A program made the position numbers and the translations under genes. From Paracoccaceae bacterium (GTDB taxonomy: Bacteria; Pseudomonadota; Alphaproteobacteria; Rhodobacterales; Rhodobacteraceae): a stretch of DNA of 64,000 nt. Below the pieces are notes generated by a model. The model was not told the origin of the DNA. It saw only the letters and a program-made list of their open reading frames with translations, and made no database searches. Of this stretch, positions 1-8,703 are shown in pieces (position 1 is the first letter of the stretch; the number at the start of each line of letters is the position of its first letter). The stretch lies in assembly GCA_018222585.1 (NCBI GenBank), contig JAAFAB010000002.1:682001-746000 (forward strand), written 5' to 3'.

Positions 1-345
1 CGGGTGATTGCCGAGATGCTGCGCCACCTCGGTGCGCGGGTAGAGGCCGATACCGCGCCCTTCCTTCCCGAAGGCGGCGCCTACGGCCACGGGCGCACCC
101 ATTCCCACGAGCATGGCGCGACGCTGCATGATGGCTCCGGCCACTCGCACGGGCACTCCCATGACCATGATCATGACCACGGTCATTCCCACAGCCATGA
201 TCATTCGCATGAGCACTCCCACGATCATGGTCACCACCATGATCATGTGCATCATCACTCTTCTCATGACGATACCACGGCCCGGGCCGAGGATATCCCG
301 GATGGTGCCGCGGCGGTCCCGTCCGATGGGCGGCGCGATCCGTGA
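1..345 (+). CDS. ureE: Urease accessory protein UreE, C-terminal part (5' truncated)
   Basis: Only the last 114 codons are in the window, open from base 1. UreE is the nickel metallochaperone that hands Ni to the urease apoenzyme through the UreD/F/G complex. What is visible is the end of the metal-binding domain (about residues 1-30) followed by a very long histidine-rich tail with about 28 His alternating with Asp, Ser and Gly, typical of nickel-storing UreE tails. The stop codon overlaps the ureF start (GTGA), so the genes are translationally coupled. The call rests on the His tail plus ureF and ureG downstream; the catalytically essential part lies outside the window. Confidence 0.9.
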   Translation, partial: RVIAEMLRHLGARVEADTAPFLPEGGAYGHGRTHSHEHGATLHDGSGHSHGHSHDHDHDHGHSHSHDHSHEHSHDHGHHHDHVHHHSSHDDTTARAEDIPDGAAAVPSDGRRDP

Positions 346-983
346 GCACCGATCCGGCGCTGATCCTGCATCGCTGGCTGTCCCCGGCCTACCCGGTGGG
401 CAGCTTCGCCTATTCCCACGGGATCGAGGCGGCGGTGGCCGAGGGGCGGCTGACCGGGCTGGCCCGGACGCGGGACTGGATCACCGACATCCTTGAACAT
501 GGCGCCGGCCATAACGATGCGATCCTGCTGGCAGCGGCCTATCGCGCCGAAGCGCCGGAGGTGGCCGAGCTCGCCGAACTGGCCTCGGCACTTGCCCCTT
601 CCGTGAACCGGCGGCTGGAAACCGAGGCCCAGGGCGCGGCCTTTGCCCGCACGACCGCCGAGGTCCACGGCCTTGACCTGCCCGCCATGCCCTACCCGGT
701 GGCCCTGGGCCGCGCCGCGCGGCTGATGGAACTGCCGCTGGAGCTGACCCTGCGGCTCTATCTGATGGCCTTCGCCTCGGCGCTGACCTCGGCGGCGATC
801 CGGCTGGTGCCGCTTGGCCAGACCGACGGGCAGCGCCTGCTTGCCGCGATGGAGCCGTTGGTCGAGAGGCTGGCGGCAGAGGCGCTGCCGGGTGATCTCG
901 ACGCCCTTGGCTCTTGTGCTGTAATGTCCGACATTGCGGCGATGCGGCAGGAAGTCCTGCCGACCCGTCTTTTCCGCTCGTGA
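342..983 (+). CDS. ureF: Urease accessory protein UreF
   Basis: 213 aa, usual length for UreF, a helical GTPase-modulating partner of UreG in urease nickel insertion. The N-terminus carries the family signature around residues 8-30 ([20 protein letters not shown], with the G-x-F-x-x-S-x-G-x-E pattern). The GTG start sits in the ureE stop region, giving a 4-bp overlap, and ureG begins 32 bp after the stop. Cytoplasmic. Order ureE-ureF-ureG is the standard end of alphaproteobacterial urease operons, so structural genes ureABC and ureD should lie to the left of the window. Confidence 0.95.
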   Translation: MSTDPALILHRWLSPAYPVGSFAYSHGIEAAVAEGRLTGLARTRDWITDILEHGAGHNDAILLAAAYRAEAPEVAELAELASALAPSVNRRLETEAQGAAFARTTAEVHGLDLPAMPYPVALGRAARLMELPLELTLRLYLMAFASALTSAAIRLVPLGQTDGQRLLAAMEPLVERLAAEALPGDLDALGSCAVMSDIAAMRQEVLPTRLFRS

Positions 984-1015
984 GCGGGCGCGATACGACT
1001 GAGAAGGGACACCAG

Positions 1016-1642
1016 ATGAGCAGTTCTCCCCATGGCCCCCTGCGGATCGGCCTCGGTGGCCCGGTCGGCGCCGGCAAGACTTCCCTGACCGCGGCCCTCT
1101 GCCGGGCTCTGCGCGATCATCTCTCGGTCGCGGTGGTCACCAACGACATCTACACCCAGGAGGATGCCGAGGCGCTGGTGCGGATGCAGGCGCTGTCCTC
1201 TGACCGCATTCGCGGTGTCGAGACCGGCGGCTGTCCCCATACCGCGATCCGCGAGGATGCCTCGATCAATCTCGCCGCCATCGACGAGCTGAACCGGGCT
1301 TTCCCGGACCTTGATGTGGTGTTCATCGAATCGGGGGGCGACAACCTCTCGGCCACCTTCTCGCCGGAACTGGCGGACGTGACGATCTACGTGATCGACG
1401 TGGCCGCAGGCGAGGAGATCCCGAGAAAGGGCGGCCCCGCCGTTACCCGTTCGGACATCCTGGTGATCAACAAGACCGACCTGGCGCCCTATGTCGGCGC
1501 CGACCTGAAGGTGATGGAGCGTGACGCCACCGCGCAACGCGGCGGGCGGCCCTTCGTCTTCACCAACCTCAAGACCGGCGAGGGGCTTTCGCAGATCCTG
1601 ACCCTGCTGGAAGAGATCGGCGGCCTCGCCGTCCCCGCATGA
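1016..1642 (+). CDS. ureG: Urease accessory GTPase UreG
   Basis: 208 aa SIMIBI-class GTPase that powers nickel delivery to urease. The P-loop ([10 protein letters not shown]) is at about residues 14-23, the metal-binding Cys-Pro-His motif ([13 protein letters not shown]) follows at about 70-82, and the NKTD guanine-specificity motif is present (VINKTD). An upstream in-frame start exists at 914 inside ureF, but ATG 1016 is preceded by GAGAAGGGAC and matches the family N-terminus. The stop overlaps the trkH start (ATGA). Confidence 0.97.
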   Translation: MSSSPHGPLRIGLGGPVGAGKTSLTAALCRALRDHLSVAVVTNDIYTQEDAEALVRMQALSSDRIRGVETGGCPHTAIREDASINLAAIDELNRAFPDLDVVFIESGGDNLSATFSPELADVTIYVIDVAAGEEIPRKGGPAVTRSDILVINKTDLAPYVGADLKVMERDATAQRGGRPFVFTNLKTGEGLSQILTLLEEIGGLAVPA

Positions 1643-3129
1643 GCATCTTTTCCGACCTGCCCCGGGGGCACAGCCTGACCCTGATCGACTTCCGCCCGAT
1701 CGGCTACGTGGTGGGGATGCTTGTGGCCGTGCTGGGGCTGACCATGCTGGTGCCGCTGGCGGTGGATATCGCCGACGGCAATGGTCACTGGCCGGTCTTC
1801 TTCGAAAGCTTCCTGGTCACCTTCGCCGTCGGCGGCCTGACCTCGCTGGCCTGCCAGAACGGCGCGCGCGAGGGGCTGACCCTGCAACAGACCTTCATCC
1901 TGACGGCCGCGCTCTGGGCCACGCTGCCGCTGTTCGGGGCGATCCCCTTCATCATGGGCGCCACCGATGCCAGCTTCACCGATGCCTATTTCGAGTCGAT
2001 GTCGGGCATGACGACCACCGGTTCGACCGTGTTCAACGGGCTGGAGGCGCTGCCCCGGGGCCTGCTGCTGTGGCGGGGGATCCTGCAGTGGCTGGGCGGC
2101 ATCGGCATCATTGTCGTGGCCATGGTCTTCCTGCCCGAATTGCGCGTCGGGGGGATGCAGGTCTTCCGGTCGGAAGCCTTCGAGACCATGGGCAAGATCC
2201 TGCCCCGGGCCTCGGCCATCGCCGGGCAGATCTCGGTGATCTACGTCGGGCTGACGGTGGCCTGCATGGTAACTTACCTGCTGCTCGGAATGGATCCGTT
2301 CAACGCCACCGTGCACGCGCTGACCACGCTGTCCACCGGGGGGTTCTCGACCTCGGATGCCTCCTTCGGGGCCTTCCAGGGGCCGATGGAATATGCCGCC
2401 AGCTTCTACATGATCGCCGCCGCGCTGCCTTTCGTGCGCTACGTTCAGATGCTGAACGGCAATGGCGTGGCGCTGTTCCGGGACGTGCAGGTGAAGGGCT
2501 TCATCGGCACCATCGCGGTGCTGGTGCTGATCTCGGCCTTCGTGCTGCTGTCCATCTTTCCGCACCACTGGGAACAGGCGGTGCGCGAAAGCCTCTTCAA
2601 CATCGTCTCGATCATGTCGGGCACGGGCTATGCCTCGGTCGACTACATGGGCTGGGGGCCGTTCCTGATCACCATGTTCTTCTTCATCGGCCTGATCGGC
2701 GGCTGCGCCGGCTCGACCGCCTGCTCGGTGAAGATCTTCCGCTACCAGATCCTGATCGAATCGATCAAGGCGCAGATCAAGCGCATCCACTCGCCGCACG
2801 GGGTCTTCTCGCTGCGCTACGACGGCAAGAAGCTGGACGAGGACACGCTGGCCTCGGTGATGTCCTTCTTCGTCTTCTTCACGGTCTCGGTGGGGGTCTT
2901 CTCGGTGGCGCTGGCGCTGACCGGGCTGGACTTCGTCACCGCGCTGTCGGGGGCGGCCACGGCGCTGGCCAATATCGGCCCCGGCCTCGGCGACATCATC
3001 GGCCCGGCGGGCTATTTCGGGCCCCTCAACGACACCGCCAAGTGGATCCTGATCGTCGGCATGTTCTGCGGGCGGCTGGAACTGATGGTGGTCTATGCGA
3101 TGCTCACCCTGCGCTTCTGGCGCGGCTGA
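1639..3129 (+). CDS. trkH: Potassium uptake transporter TrkH
   Basis: 496 aa integral membrane subunit of the Trk K+ uptake system. The four pore-loop filter repeats are recognisable: [28 protein letters not shown] and [10 protein letters not shown], separated by hydrophobic helices, as in the TrkH/TrkG/KtrB family. Normal TrkH length is about 480-500 aa. It needs the cytoplasmic NAD-binding partner TrkA, which is not in this window. The start overlaps the ureG stop by 4 bp (ATGA), so it appears to be the last gene of the urease transcript; that coupling is unusual for a potassium transporter. Confidence 0.95.
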   Translation: MSIFSDLPRGHSLTLIDFRPIGYVVGMLVAVLGLTMLVPLAVDIADGNGHWPVFFESFLVTFAVGGLTSLACQNGAREGLTLQQTFILTAALWATLPLFGAIPFIMGATDASFTDAYFESMSGMTTTGSTVFNGLEALPRGLLLWRGILQWLGGIGIIVVAMVFLPELRVGGMQVFRSEAFETMGKILPRASAIAGQISVIYVGLTVACMVTYLLLGMDPFNATVHALTTLSTGGFSTSDASFGAFQGPMEYAASFYMIAAALPFVRYVQMLNGNGVALFRDVQVKGFIGTIAVLVLISAFVLLSIFPHHWEQAVRESLFNIVSIMSGTGYASVDYMGWGPFLITMFFFIGLIGGCAGSTACSVKIFRYQILIESIKAQIKRIHSPHGVFSLRYDGKKLDEDTLASVMSFFVFFTVSVGVFSVALALTGLDFVTALSGAATALANIGPGLGDIIGPAGYFGPLNDTAKWILIVGMFCGRLELMVVYAMLTLRFWRG

Positions 3130-3286
3130 GCGCCTTGATTTCCGGGACCGGGTGAGGCATCCTTAGCGTGAAACGCGGCAACGGCGCTGCGGCTCTCTCC
3201 CACAGGTCGGGAACATTGGCAGGGATGCCCTTCCGTGATGCGCTCACGGGATGGCGGCCCTTTTCCTGTTTTCCGGAGGTGACGAG

Positions 3287-4666
3287 ATGAAGACCTTCCC
3301 CATGTTCCTGAAGATGGCCGGGCGCCGGGTGGTGGTCTGTGGCGGTGGTGCCGAGGCGGCGCGCAAGGCGCGGCTGGTGCTGAAGACCGAGGCCGAGATC
3401 CTGCTGGTGGCCCGCGACCTCGATCCCGAACTGGCGGGGCTGGTGGCCTCGGGGCGGGCGCGGCAGGTGCCGGTGGCTGGGCCCGAGACCTTCGACAACT
3501 GCATCCTGACCTTCATCGCCACCGGCGACGAGGCCGAGGAAGAGGCGCTGGCGGCGCAGGCCCATGCGGCGGGGGCGGTTGTCAACATCGTTGACCGGCC
3601 CGGCCTGTGCGATGCCTTCACGCCCTCGATCGTCGACCGCGATCCGGTCGTGGTGGCGATCGGCACCGAGGGCGCGGCCCCGGTGCTGGGCCGGGCGATC
3701 AAGACCGAGATCGAGACCCTGCTGGATCCCCGCCTCGGGGCCTTCGCGGCGCTGGCGGGACGGTTGCGCGACGCGGTGGCGGGGGCCTTCGCGCCGGCGC
3801 AACGGCGGCGCTTCTGGGAATGGGCCTTCAACGGTCCCGCCTTCGCCGAGCACCGTGCGGGGCGTGAGCGGGCGGCGGCGGAGATGCTGAAGGCGGCCAT
3901 CGCGGCGCAGGCTGCGCCCGAGGATACGGGCCGCATCGCGCTGGTCGGCGCCGGCCCCGGGGCGCGCGACCTGCTGACCCTGCGCGCGGTGCGCCACCTG
4001 CAGGAGGCCGACGTGATCTTCTACGATCGGTTGGTCGATCCCGAGGTTCTGGAGCTGGCGCGGCGCGACGCCGACCGGGTCTTCGTCGGCAAGGAGGTCG
4101 GCGCCTCGTCCTGGCCGCAGGAAAGGATCGATGCGCTGATCGTCGCGGAGGCCCGCAAGGGGCGGCGGGTTGTCCGGCTGAAATCGGGCGATCCCTCGAT
4201 CTTCGGGCGGGCCACCGAAGAGCTGACGGCGGCGCGCACGGCGGGGGTGCCGGTGGAGATCGTGCCGGGAATCACCGCGGCCTCGGCGGCGGCAGCGGCG
4301 CTGAGCCATCCGCTGACGGAGCGCGGCGAAAGCGACGCCTGCGTGCTGGTCACCGGCACCTGCCGCCCCGGCGATCCCACGCCGGACTGGGCGTCACTGG
4401 CGCGGGCGGGCACGACGCTCTGCATCTACATGGGGGTGGCGCGGGCGGGGCGCATCGCGGCCGAACTGAGGGCCGCGGGCGTGCCGGGGAAGACGGTGGT
4501 CGAGGTGGTCGCCGGGGCCTCCACGGCAGGCGAGCGGCGGCTCGTCACCGTGCTGGAGGACCTGCCGCAGGCGCTGCAGCGCGACGGGATTGCCAACCCG
4601 GCACTTCTGCTGGTTCGTCACGGCAAGTCGGCCGCCCATGCCGCCCGGCTGGCGGAGCAGGGGTGA
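3287..4666 (+). CDS. cysG: Siroheme synthase (precorrin-2 dehydrogenase/ferrochelatase + uroporphyrinogen-III methyltransferase)
   Basis: 459 aa, matching E. coli CysG (about 457 aa). The N-terminal half (about 1-205) is the NAD-dependent precorrin-2 dehydrogenase/ferrochelatase, starting with the Rossmann motif VVVCGGGAEAARKARLVLK. The C-terminal half (about 215-459) is the SAM uroporphyrinogen methyltransferase with VGAGPGARDLLTLRA, YDRLV and RLKSGDPSIFGR motifs. The enzyme makes siroheme for sulfite and nitrite reductases. ATG 3287 is chosen over 3251 because it follows a strong GGAGGTGACGAG ribosome site and fits the family N-terminus. A rho-independent terminator follows directly. Confidence 0.95.
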   Translation: MKTFPMFLKMAGRRVVVCGGGAEAARKARLVLKTEAEILLVARDLDPELAGLVASGRARQVPVAGPETFDNCILTFIATGDEAEEEALAAQAHAAGAVVNIVDRPGLCDAFTPSIVDRDPVVVAIGTEGAAPVLGRAIKTEIETLLDPRLGAFAALAGRLRDAVAGAFAPAQRRRFWEWAFNGPAFAEHRAGRERAAAEMLKAAIAAQAAPEDTGRIALVGAGPGARDLLTLRAVRHLQEADVIFYDRLVDPEVLELARRDADRVFVGKEVGASSWPQERIDALIVAEARKGRRVVRLKSGDPSIFGRATEELTAARTAGVPVEIVPGITAASAAAAALSHPLTERGESDACVLVTGTCRPGDPTPDWASLARAGTTLCIYMGVARAGRIAAELRAAGVPGKTVVEVVAGASTAGERRLVTVLEDLPQALQRDGIANPALLLVRHGKSAAHAARLAEQG

Positions 4667-4675
4667 TCCAAAGGA

Positions 4676-4699
4676 AAAGCGCCCCCGAGGGGGCGCTTT
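4676..4699 (+). terminator. Rho-independent terminator after cysG
   Basis: Inverted repeat AAAGCGCCCCC ... GGGGGCGCTTT starting 10 bp after the cysG stop, with a loop of about 4 nt once the innermost bases open. It has A and T runs at both edges, so it could work for either strand, but the convergent gene on the minus strand ends 121 bp away. Confidence 0.8.
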
Positions 4700-4819
4700 G
4701 CAGGATATCTGGGGGCCTGCGGCCCCATTGGGGGCGACCCGGAGGGCGCCGCCCATGTCGGTCTCAGGCGCTGCCCCGGAGCGTTTGTCGGATGCCCGCG
4801 CGGGCATCCGAACCGAAGA

Positions 4820-6610
4820 TCACTCCCAGCACTGCACCAGGACGGTGACCTCCTCGGCGTGGCGGGTGAGGGCCTGGGGCGTCAGGGCCGCGCTGCCACT
4901 GGCGGCGCGGGGGCTGACGCCGGCGGCGCCCAGCATCTCGGCCAGCGCGAGGGGGGCGGTCGCGAAGGCCACCCCGTCGGGCAGTTGCCGGGCGCTGTCC
5001 TGGGGCGCCTGCAGCAGCCCGATCAGCGCGCCGGACATGTCGAAGACCGGGCCGCCCGCATCGCCGGGCAGGGCGTGGATCTCCAGCCGCGACACGCCCT
5101 CTTCGCCGTCCAGGCCGCGCACGTCGGCCAGCTTGCCCCAGGTGACGCTGGGGGCGCCCAGCAGACCCTCGTAGGAATAGCCCGCCAGCACGATTTCGCT
5201 GGAAATGCGCGGGCTGACGGTGGCGACCTCGGCCAGGGCCATCGGGGCCAGCGGCTCCACCGGGCGCAGCAGGGCCAGGCCGGTGTCGCGGTCGAGACCG
5301 GCGATCTTGGTGGCCACGCCGTCTTCCAGCCCCGAGCCGATGGTGACCCGGCCGCAGCCACTGACCGCCGAGGCCAGGGTCAGCACGGCGCCGTCCGCGC
5401 CGACATAGACGCCGGAGCGGCCACGCAGCGGCTTGCGGATCTCCAGCCCCGCGACGAGGTCGACGCTCTGCTCGGCGCCGGCGCCGGCGTCATGGGGCAG
5501 CACGCCCGGCAGGCGGGTGAAACTGGCCTGCATCTGTTCCAGCAGGCGGGTGCGGCGCTGGCTGTCCCCGGCGGGCCAGACCAGGATGAACCCCTTGATC
5601 TCGCCGTCCTCCAGGCTGGCCTCGGCATGGGTCACCACCGACGCGGAACGGCCCTCGATGCGGAAATCGCGGCTGCCGCGCTGGCGGGGGCCGTCCTCGG
5701 GGACGATCTGCAGCGTCTGCAGGATGTCGTAGAGACCGTAGAGCGTGTCCTGGTCGCCCTCCTGGCTGATCAGCACGAGTTGCGCCGCGAGTTCGCCGGT
5801 CGGAGCGTAGAAGGCGAAGGGCGCCTGGTAGCGGTCGAAGTCCAGTACGCCAAGCGGCATGTCCATGCGGATCCCGGCGCGGGCGTCGGCGCGGCTGGCG
5901 AGGCCGAGGCCCTCCAGCACGGCATTGTACTGGCCCAGCAACTCGGCCCGCTGCGCGGTGGTCAGCACGCCACTTGGTTCATGGCCATTGTTCTGCTGCC
6001 ATTCGGCCATGGCGGAACGGGTGCCGCGTCCGAAGGCCCCGTCGATGGCGCCGTTGTAGACGCCGGACCATTCCAGGGCGATCTGCAGCTGATCGCGCTC
6101 GGCGCGGCTGAGCAGCGCTTCGCTGCGCCGGGCCTCTGCGGGGCTTTCGTCGGGCAGGTTGGACAGCGCCGCGCCGAGCGAGTCCGAGGGCGCGGGGGCC
6201 TGTTCGGGTGCGGGGGCAGTCTCGGCCGGGGGCGCGGCGTCGGCAGCCTCGGGGGGGCTGTCCTGGCCGGCCGGGTAGAACTGGCCGGCGAACCAGGACG
6301 GATAGGCGATATAGCTGTCGGGGGGGATGCGGCTCTCGGAGCGCAGCACCCGCAGGACCTGGCCCGCGTCACCGCGCGAGTAGGGACCGAGCACGATGGC
6401 ATAGAAGCCGTTGCCGAGGGAAAAGCCCTTCACGTCGGACAGTCCGCGTTCATAGAACTGGATGGCCTGCAGGGCCTCGGCCTGGCTGGGCAGCGCCTGG
6501 ATCTGCACGTAGACCTCGCCCGCGTCCTGGGCGGTGGCGCGCTGCGGCGCCTGCGCCAGGCCGAGCGCAAGGATCAGCGCGGCGAGGGGCGCGATTAGAT
6601 ACCGGATCAT
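4820..6610 (-). CDS. SPOR / peptidoglycan-binding / trypsin-like protein with degenerate catalytic triad
   Basis: 596 aa exported protein. Residues 1-28 form a signal peptide ([20 protein letters not shown]). Residues about 30-106 resemble a SPOR domain, about 117-165 are a Pro/Ala-rich linker, about 171-226 a PG_binding_1 domain ([19 protein letters not shown]), and about 395-560 a trypsin/HtrA-like fold. In the last, the catalytic positions are replaced: TLASAV where TN-A-H-VV is expected (His to Ser414), DTGLALL where D-LALL is expected (Asp to Gly444), and PGDAGGP where PGDSGGP is expected (Ser to Ala518). It is therefore probably a non-catalytic periplasmic cell-wall-associated protein. 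ATG 6610 is preferred to 6673 because it begins the signal peptide. Confidence 0.8.
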   Translation of the reverse strand: MIRYLIAPLAALILALGLAQAPQRATAQDAGEVYVQIQALPSQAEALQAIQFYERGLSDVKGFSLGNGFYAIVLGPYSRGDAGQVLRVLRSESRIPPDSYIAYPSWFAGQFYPAGQDSPPEAADAAPPAETAPAPEQAPAPSDSLGAALSNLPDESPAEARRSEALLSRAERDQLQIALEWSGVYNGAIDGAFGRGTRSAMAEWQQNNGHEPSGVLTTAQRAELLGQYNAVLEGLGLASRADARAGIRMDMPLGVLDFDRYQAPFAFYAPTGELAAQLVLISQEGDQDTLYGLYDILQTLQIVPEDGPRQRGSRDFRIEGRSASVVTHAEASLEDGEIKGFILVWPAGDSQRRTRLLEQMQASFTRLPGVLPHDAGAGAEQSVDLVAGLEIRKPLRGRSGVYVGADGAVLTLASAVSGCGRVTIGSGLEDGVATKIAGLDRDTGLALLRPVEPLAPMALAEVATVSPRISSEIVLAGYSYEGLLGAPSVTWGKLADVRGLDGEEGVSRLEIHALPGDAGGPVFDMSGALIGLLQAPQDSARQLPDGVAFATAPLALAEMLGAAGVSPRAASGSAALTPQALTRHAEEVTVLVQCWE

Positions 6611-6866
6611 GAAATGCCTTTCCGTCAACTCTTTCACGCCCCTTTGTACCCGGTTTGACAGGGGGCGGGGCAAGGGCTTTGACGTCTTCCGGCACGACGC
6701 CGCGCCAAGCGGGCTTCCCCTGCAACAGGCGGGAGCCGTAGCTGTCGCGGTCGCCGGCGCGGGGGCTTCGCCATTGACCCTTCCGGGCCCCGCCCGTAAT
6801 CAGGCGCGGACCAGGGTAATGACCCGGGGCAGGCGCTCTGCCCGACAGGCCGCGAAAGGGATATCC

Positions 6867-7811
6867 ATGTCCGAGACCCGCATCGAGAAACCCCGCTCCT
6901 TCCAGGAGATCATCCTGCGGCTGCAGGCCTATTGGGCCGCCAAGGGCTGCGCGGTGATGCAACCCTACGACATGGAGGTCGGCGCGGGCACCTTCCATCC
7001 GGCGACCACGCTGCGCTCGCTCGGCTCGAAGCCCTGGGCGGCGGCCTACGTCCAGCCTTCGCGCCGCCCCACGGACGGGCGCTACGGCGAGAACCCGAAC
7101 CGCCTGCAGCACTACTACCAGTACCAGGTGCTGATCAAACCCAGCCCGCCGGACCTGCAGGCGCTTTACCTCGGTTCTCTCGAAGCCATCGGCATCGACA
7201 TGGAGCTGCACGACATCCGTTTCGTCGAGGACGACTGGGAAAGCCCGACGCTGGGCGCCTGGGGGCTTGGCTGGGAAGTCTGGTGCGACGGCATGGAAGT
7301 CAGCCAATTCACCTATTTCCAGCAGGTCGGCGGCCATGACTGCCACCCGGTCTCCGGGGAACTGACCTACGGGCTGGAGCGTCTGGCGATGTATGTCCTG
7401 GGCATCGATCACGTCATGGACATGCCCTACAACGATCCCCAGGCCCCGATCGCGCTGAAATACGGCGATGTCTTCCGCCAGACCGAACAGGAATACAGCC
7501 GCTGGAACTTCGACGTGGCCAACACCGAGGTGCTGCTGAAGCATTTCGAAGAGGCCGAGGCGGAATGCGAGGCGATCCTGGCGCAGGAACACGAGGATCC
7601 CAAGACCGGCCGCCGCATCGTCATGGCCCATCCCGCCTATGACCAGTGCATCAAGGCCAGCCACCTGTTCAACCTGCTGGACGCGCGCGGGGTGATCTCG
7701 GTCACCGAGCGTCAGGCCTATATCGGCCGTGTCCGGGCGCTGGCGAAGAAATGCGCCGATGCCTTCGTGCAGACCGAAGCCGGGGGCTGGACCCCCGAGA
7801 GCGCCGCCTGA
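6867..7811 (+). CDS. glyQ: Glycine--tRNA ligase alpha subunit
   Basis: 314 aa catalytic subunit of the alpha2beta2 bacterial glycyl-tRNA synthetase, which charges tRNA-Gly in the cytoplasm. Family landmarks are clear: [18 protein letters not shown] near the start, [16 protein letters not shown], the [20 protein letters not shown] stretch, and [10 protein letters not shown]. The usual length is about 290-310 aa. ATG 6867 follows GAAAGGGATATCC; the longer frame from 6534 reads antisense through the neighbouring gene and is not used. It overlaps the next gene by one base, and the beta subunit follows one gene later. Confidence 0.97.
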   Translation: MSETRIEKPRSFQEIILRLQAYWAAKGCAVMQPYDMEVGAGTFHPATTLRSLGSKPWAAAYVQPSRRPTDGRYGENPNRLQHYYQYQVLIKPSPPDLQALYLGSLEAIGIDMELHDIRFVEDDWESPTLGAWGLGWEVWCDGMEVSQFTYFQQVGGHDCHPVSGELTYGLERLAMYVLGIDHVMDMPYNDPQAPIALKYGDVFRQTEQEYSRWNFDVANTEVLLKHFEEAEAECEAILAQEHEDPKTGRRIVMAHPAYDQCIKASHLFNLLDARGVISVTERQAYIGRVRALAKKCADAFVQTEAGGWTPESAA

Positions 7812-8347
7812 TGCTGGCCCGTATCCAGCTGGGCCGTGTCCTGATCGTCGCGCTGGTGCTGACCGCCGTGGTCGCGGGCGGTGCCATCTACTACCTGCAG
7901 GAGTATGCCTACTACGAGCGGCTGGAGGGCGAGACCATCGCCCTGACCACCACCGACGGCGAACTGCAGCCCTTCCCGGCCACCGGGGTCGAGGCCATCG
8001 ACGCCAATTCTTCGCCGATCCGGTATCGCGCCTGCTTCACCTCTGCCGCGGCGTCGCCCGAGATGTCGGCCTATGTGCCCTATCCCGGGGCGGAGCCGCT
8101 GCAGGGGCCGCGCTGGTTCGGTTGCTACGATGCAAAGGAGATCGGCGAGGCGCTGGAGACCGGGCGCGCCACGGCCTACCTGTCGCAGCAGGACGTGAGC
8201 TACGGTGTCGACCGGGTCGTCGCCATGGATGCCGATGGCCGGGGCTGGGTCTGGCACCAGATCAATCCCTGCGGCGCCGAGGTCTTCGATGGGCACCCCG
8301 CCCCCGAGGGCTGTCCCCCGGTGCCCGAGGGTGTCGCCCGGCAGTAG
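7811..8347 (+). CDS. Small membrane-anchored protein of unknown function between glyQ and glyS (DUF6446-like)
   Basis: 178 aa. One N-terminal membrane segment (about residues 8-28, GRVLIVALVLTAVVAGGAIYY) is followed by a soluble, presumably periplasmic domain with three or four Cys (RACFTS, FGCYD, NPCGAEVF, EGCPP) that could form disulfides. I recall this as the family called DUF6446, found between glyQ and glyS in Rhodobacterales; that name is from memory. The start ATG overlaps the glyQ stop by one base (TGATG), so it is translationally coupled to glyQ. No catalytic motif is visible and no function is proposed. Confidence 0.75.
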   Translation: MLARIQLGRVLIVALVLTAVVAGGAIYYLQEYAYYERLEGETIALTTTDGELQPFPATGVEAIDANSSPIRYRACFTSAAASPEMSAYVPYPGAEPLQGPRWFGCYDAKEIGEALETGRATAYLSQQDVSYGVDRVVAMDADGRGWVWHQINPCGAEVFDGHPAPEGCPPVPEGVARQ

Positions 8348-8349
8348 GC

Positions 8350-8393
8350 GATGCCTCCGGCGGGAGTATTTTCAGCCTGGTGATGATGCAGGG
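8350..8393 (+). repeat. Dispersed repeat, copy 1 (44 bp)
   Basis: A 44-bp stretch (starting GATGCCTCCGGCGGGAGTAT and continuing through TTTCAGCCTGGTGATGATGC) that recurs without mismatch at 10787-10830, and as diverged inverted copies at 10876-10936 and 19566-19620. It begins 3 bp after a stop codon. The same element is a familiar intergenic repeat in Rhodobacterales genomes. The rest of this 356-bp gap (8394-8703) is GC-rich and I see no gene in it. Confidence 0.85.
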
Positions 8394-8703
8394 GGGCGCC
8401 CGGGAGGCGGCCCCTTTCTTGTCGTGAGCTTGCACGCTCTTCGGGGGAAAGTGGGGAGATCCTGTGGCGGCCGGCGGGGCCTGTGTCGAGGTCGGCATGG
8501 GGCCGGGGGAGATCGTCGCGGGCCGGCGGGGGCCTCTTGCCCTGTCCGCTGCGACCACTGTTGCGGGCAGCAGGTCGCGGTGGCGCAGCGGGCCTGTCGG
8601 CCCTTTGCCGCCTCACCCCCTCTGGACGCCCCGGCGCCCCTTCGTTATTCCCTGCCGGCAACCAGCGTGCCCCGGCACGCCCCAAGCACCGGATGGACGT
8701 GAC

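Noticed and set aside
113-270. Possible CRISPR or tandem-repeat array in the CAT/CAC-rich start of the window
   Set aside because: The repetitive DNA is explained by His-rich coding sequence of ureE; there are no regular repeats with unique spacers.
1489-2799. 436-codon minus-strand frame over ureG and trkH
   Set aside because: Low-complexity Gly/His/Asp/Arg composition and no domain; trkH pore motifs are on the plus strand.
4859-6598. 579-codon plus-strand frame over the protease-like gene
   Set aside because: Low-complexity Gly/Ala/Gln-rich; the minus strand gives a signal peptide and ordered domains.
6611-6866. Possible leader regulation (T-box-like) upstream of glyQ
   Set aside because: No T-box core sequence or antiterminator pairing could be found, and T-boxes are not expected in this group.
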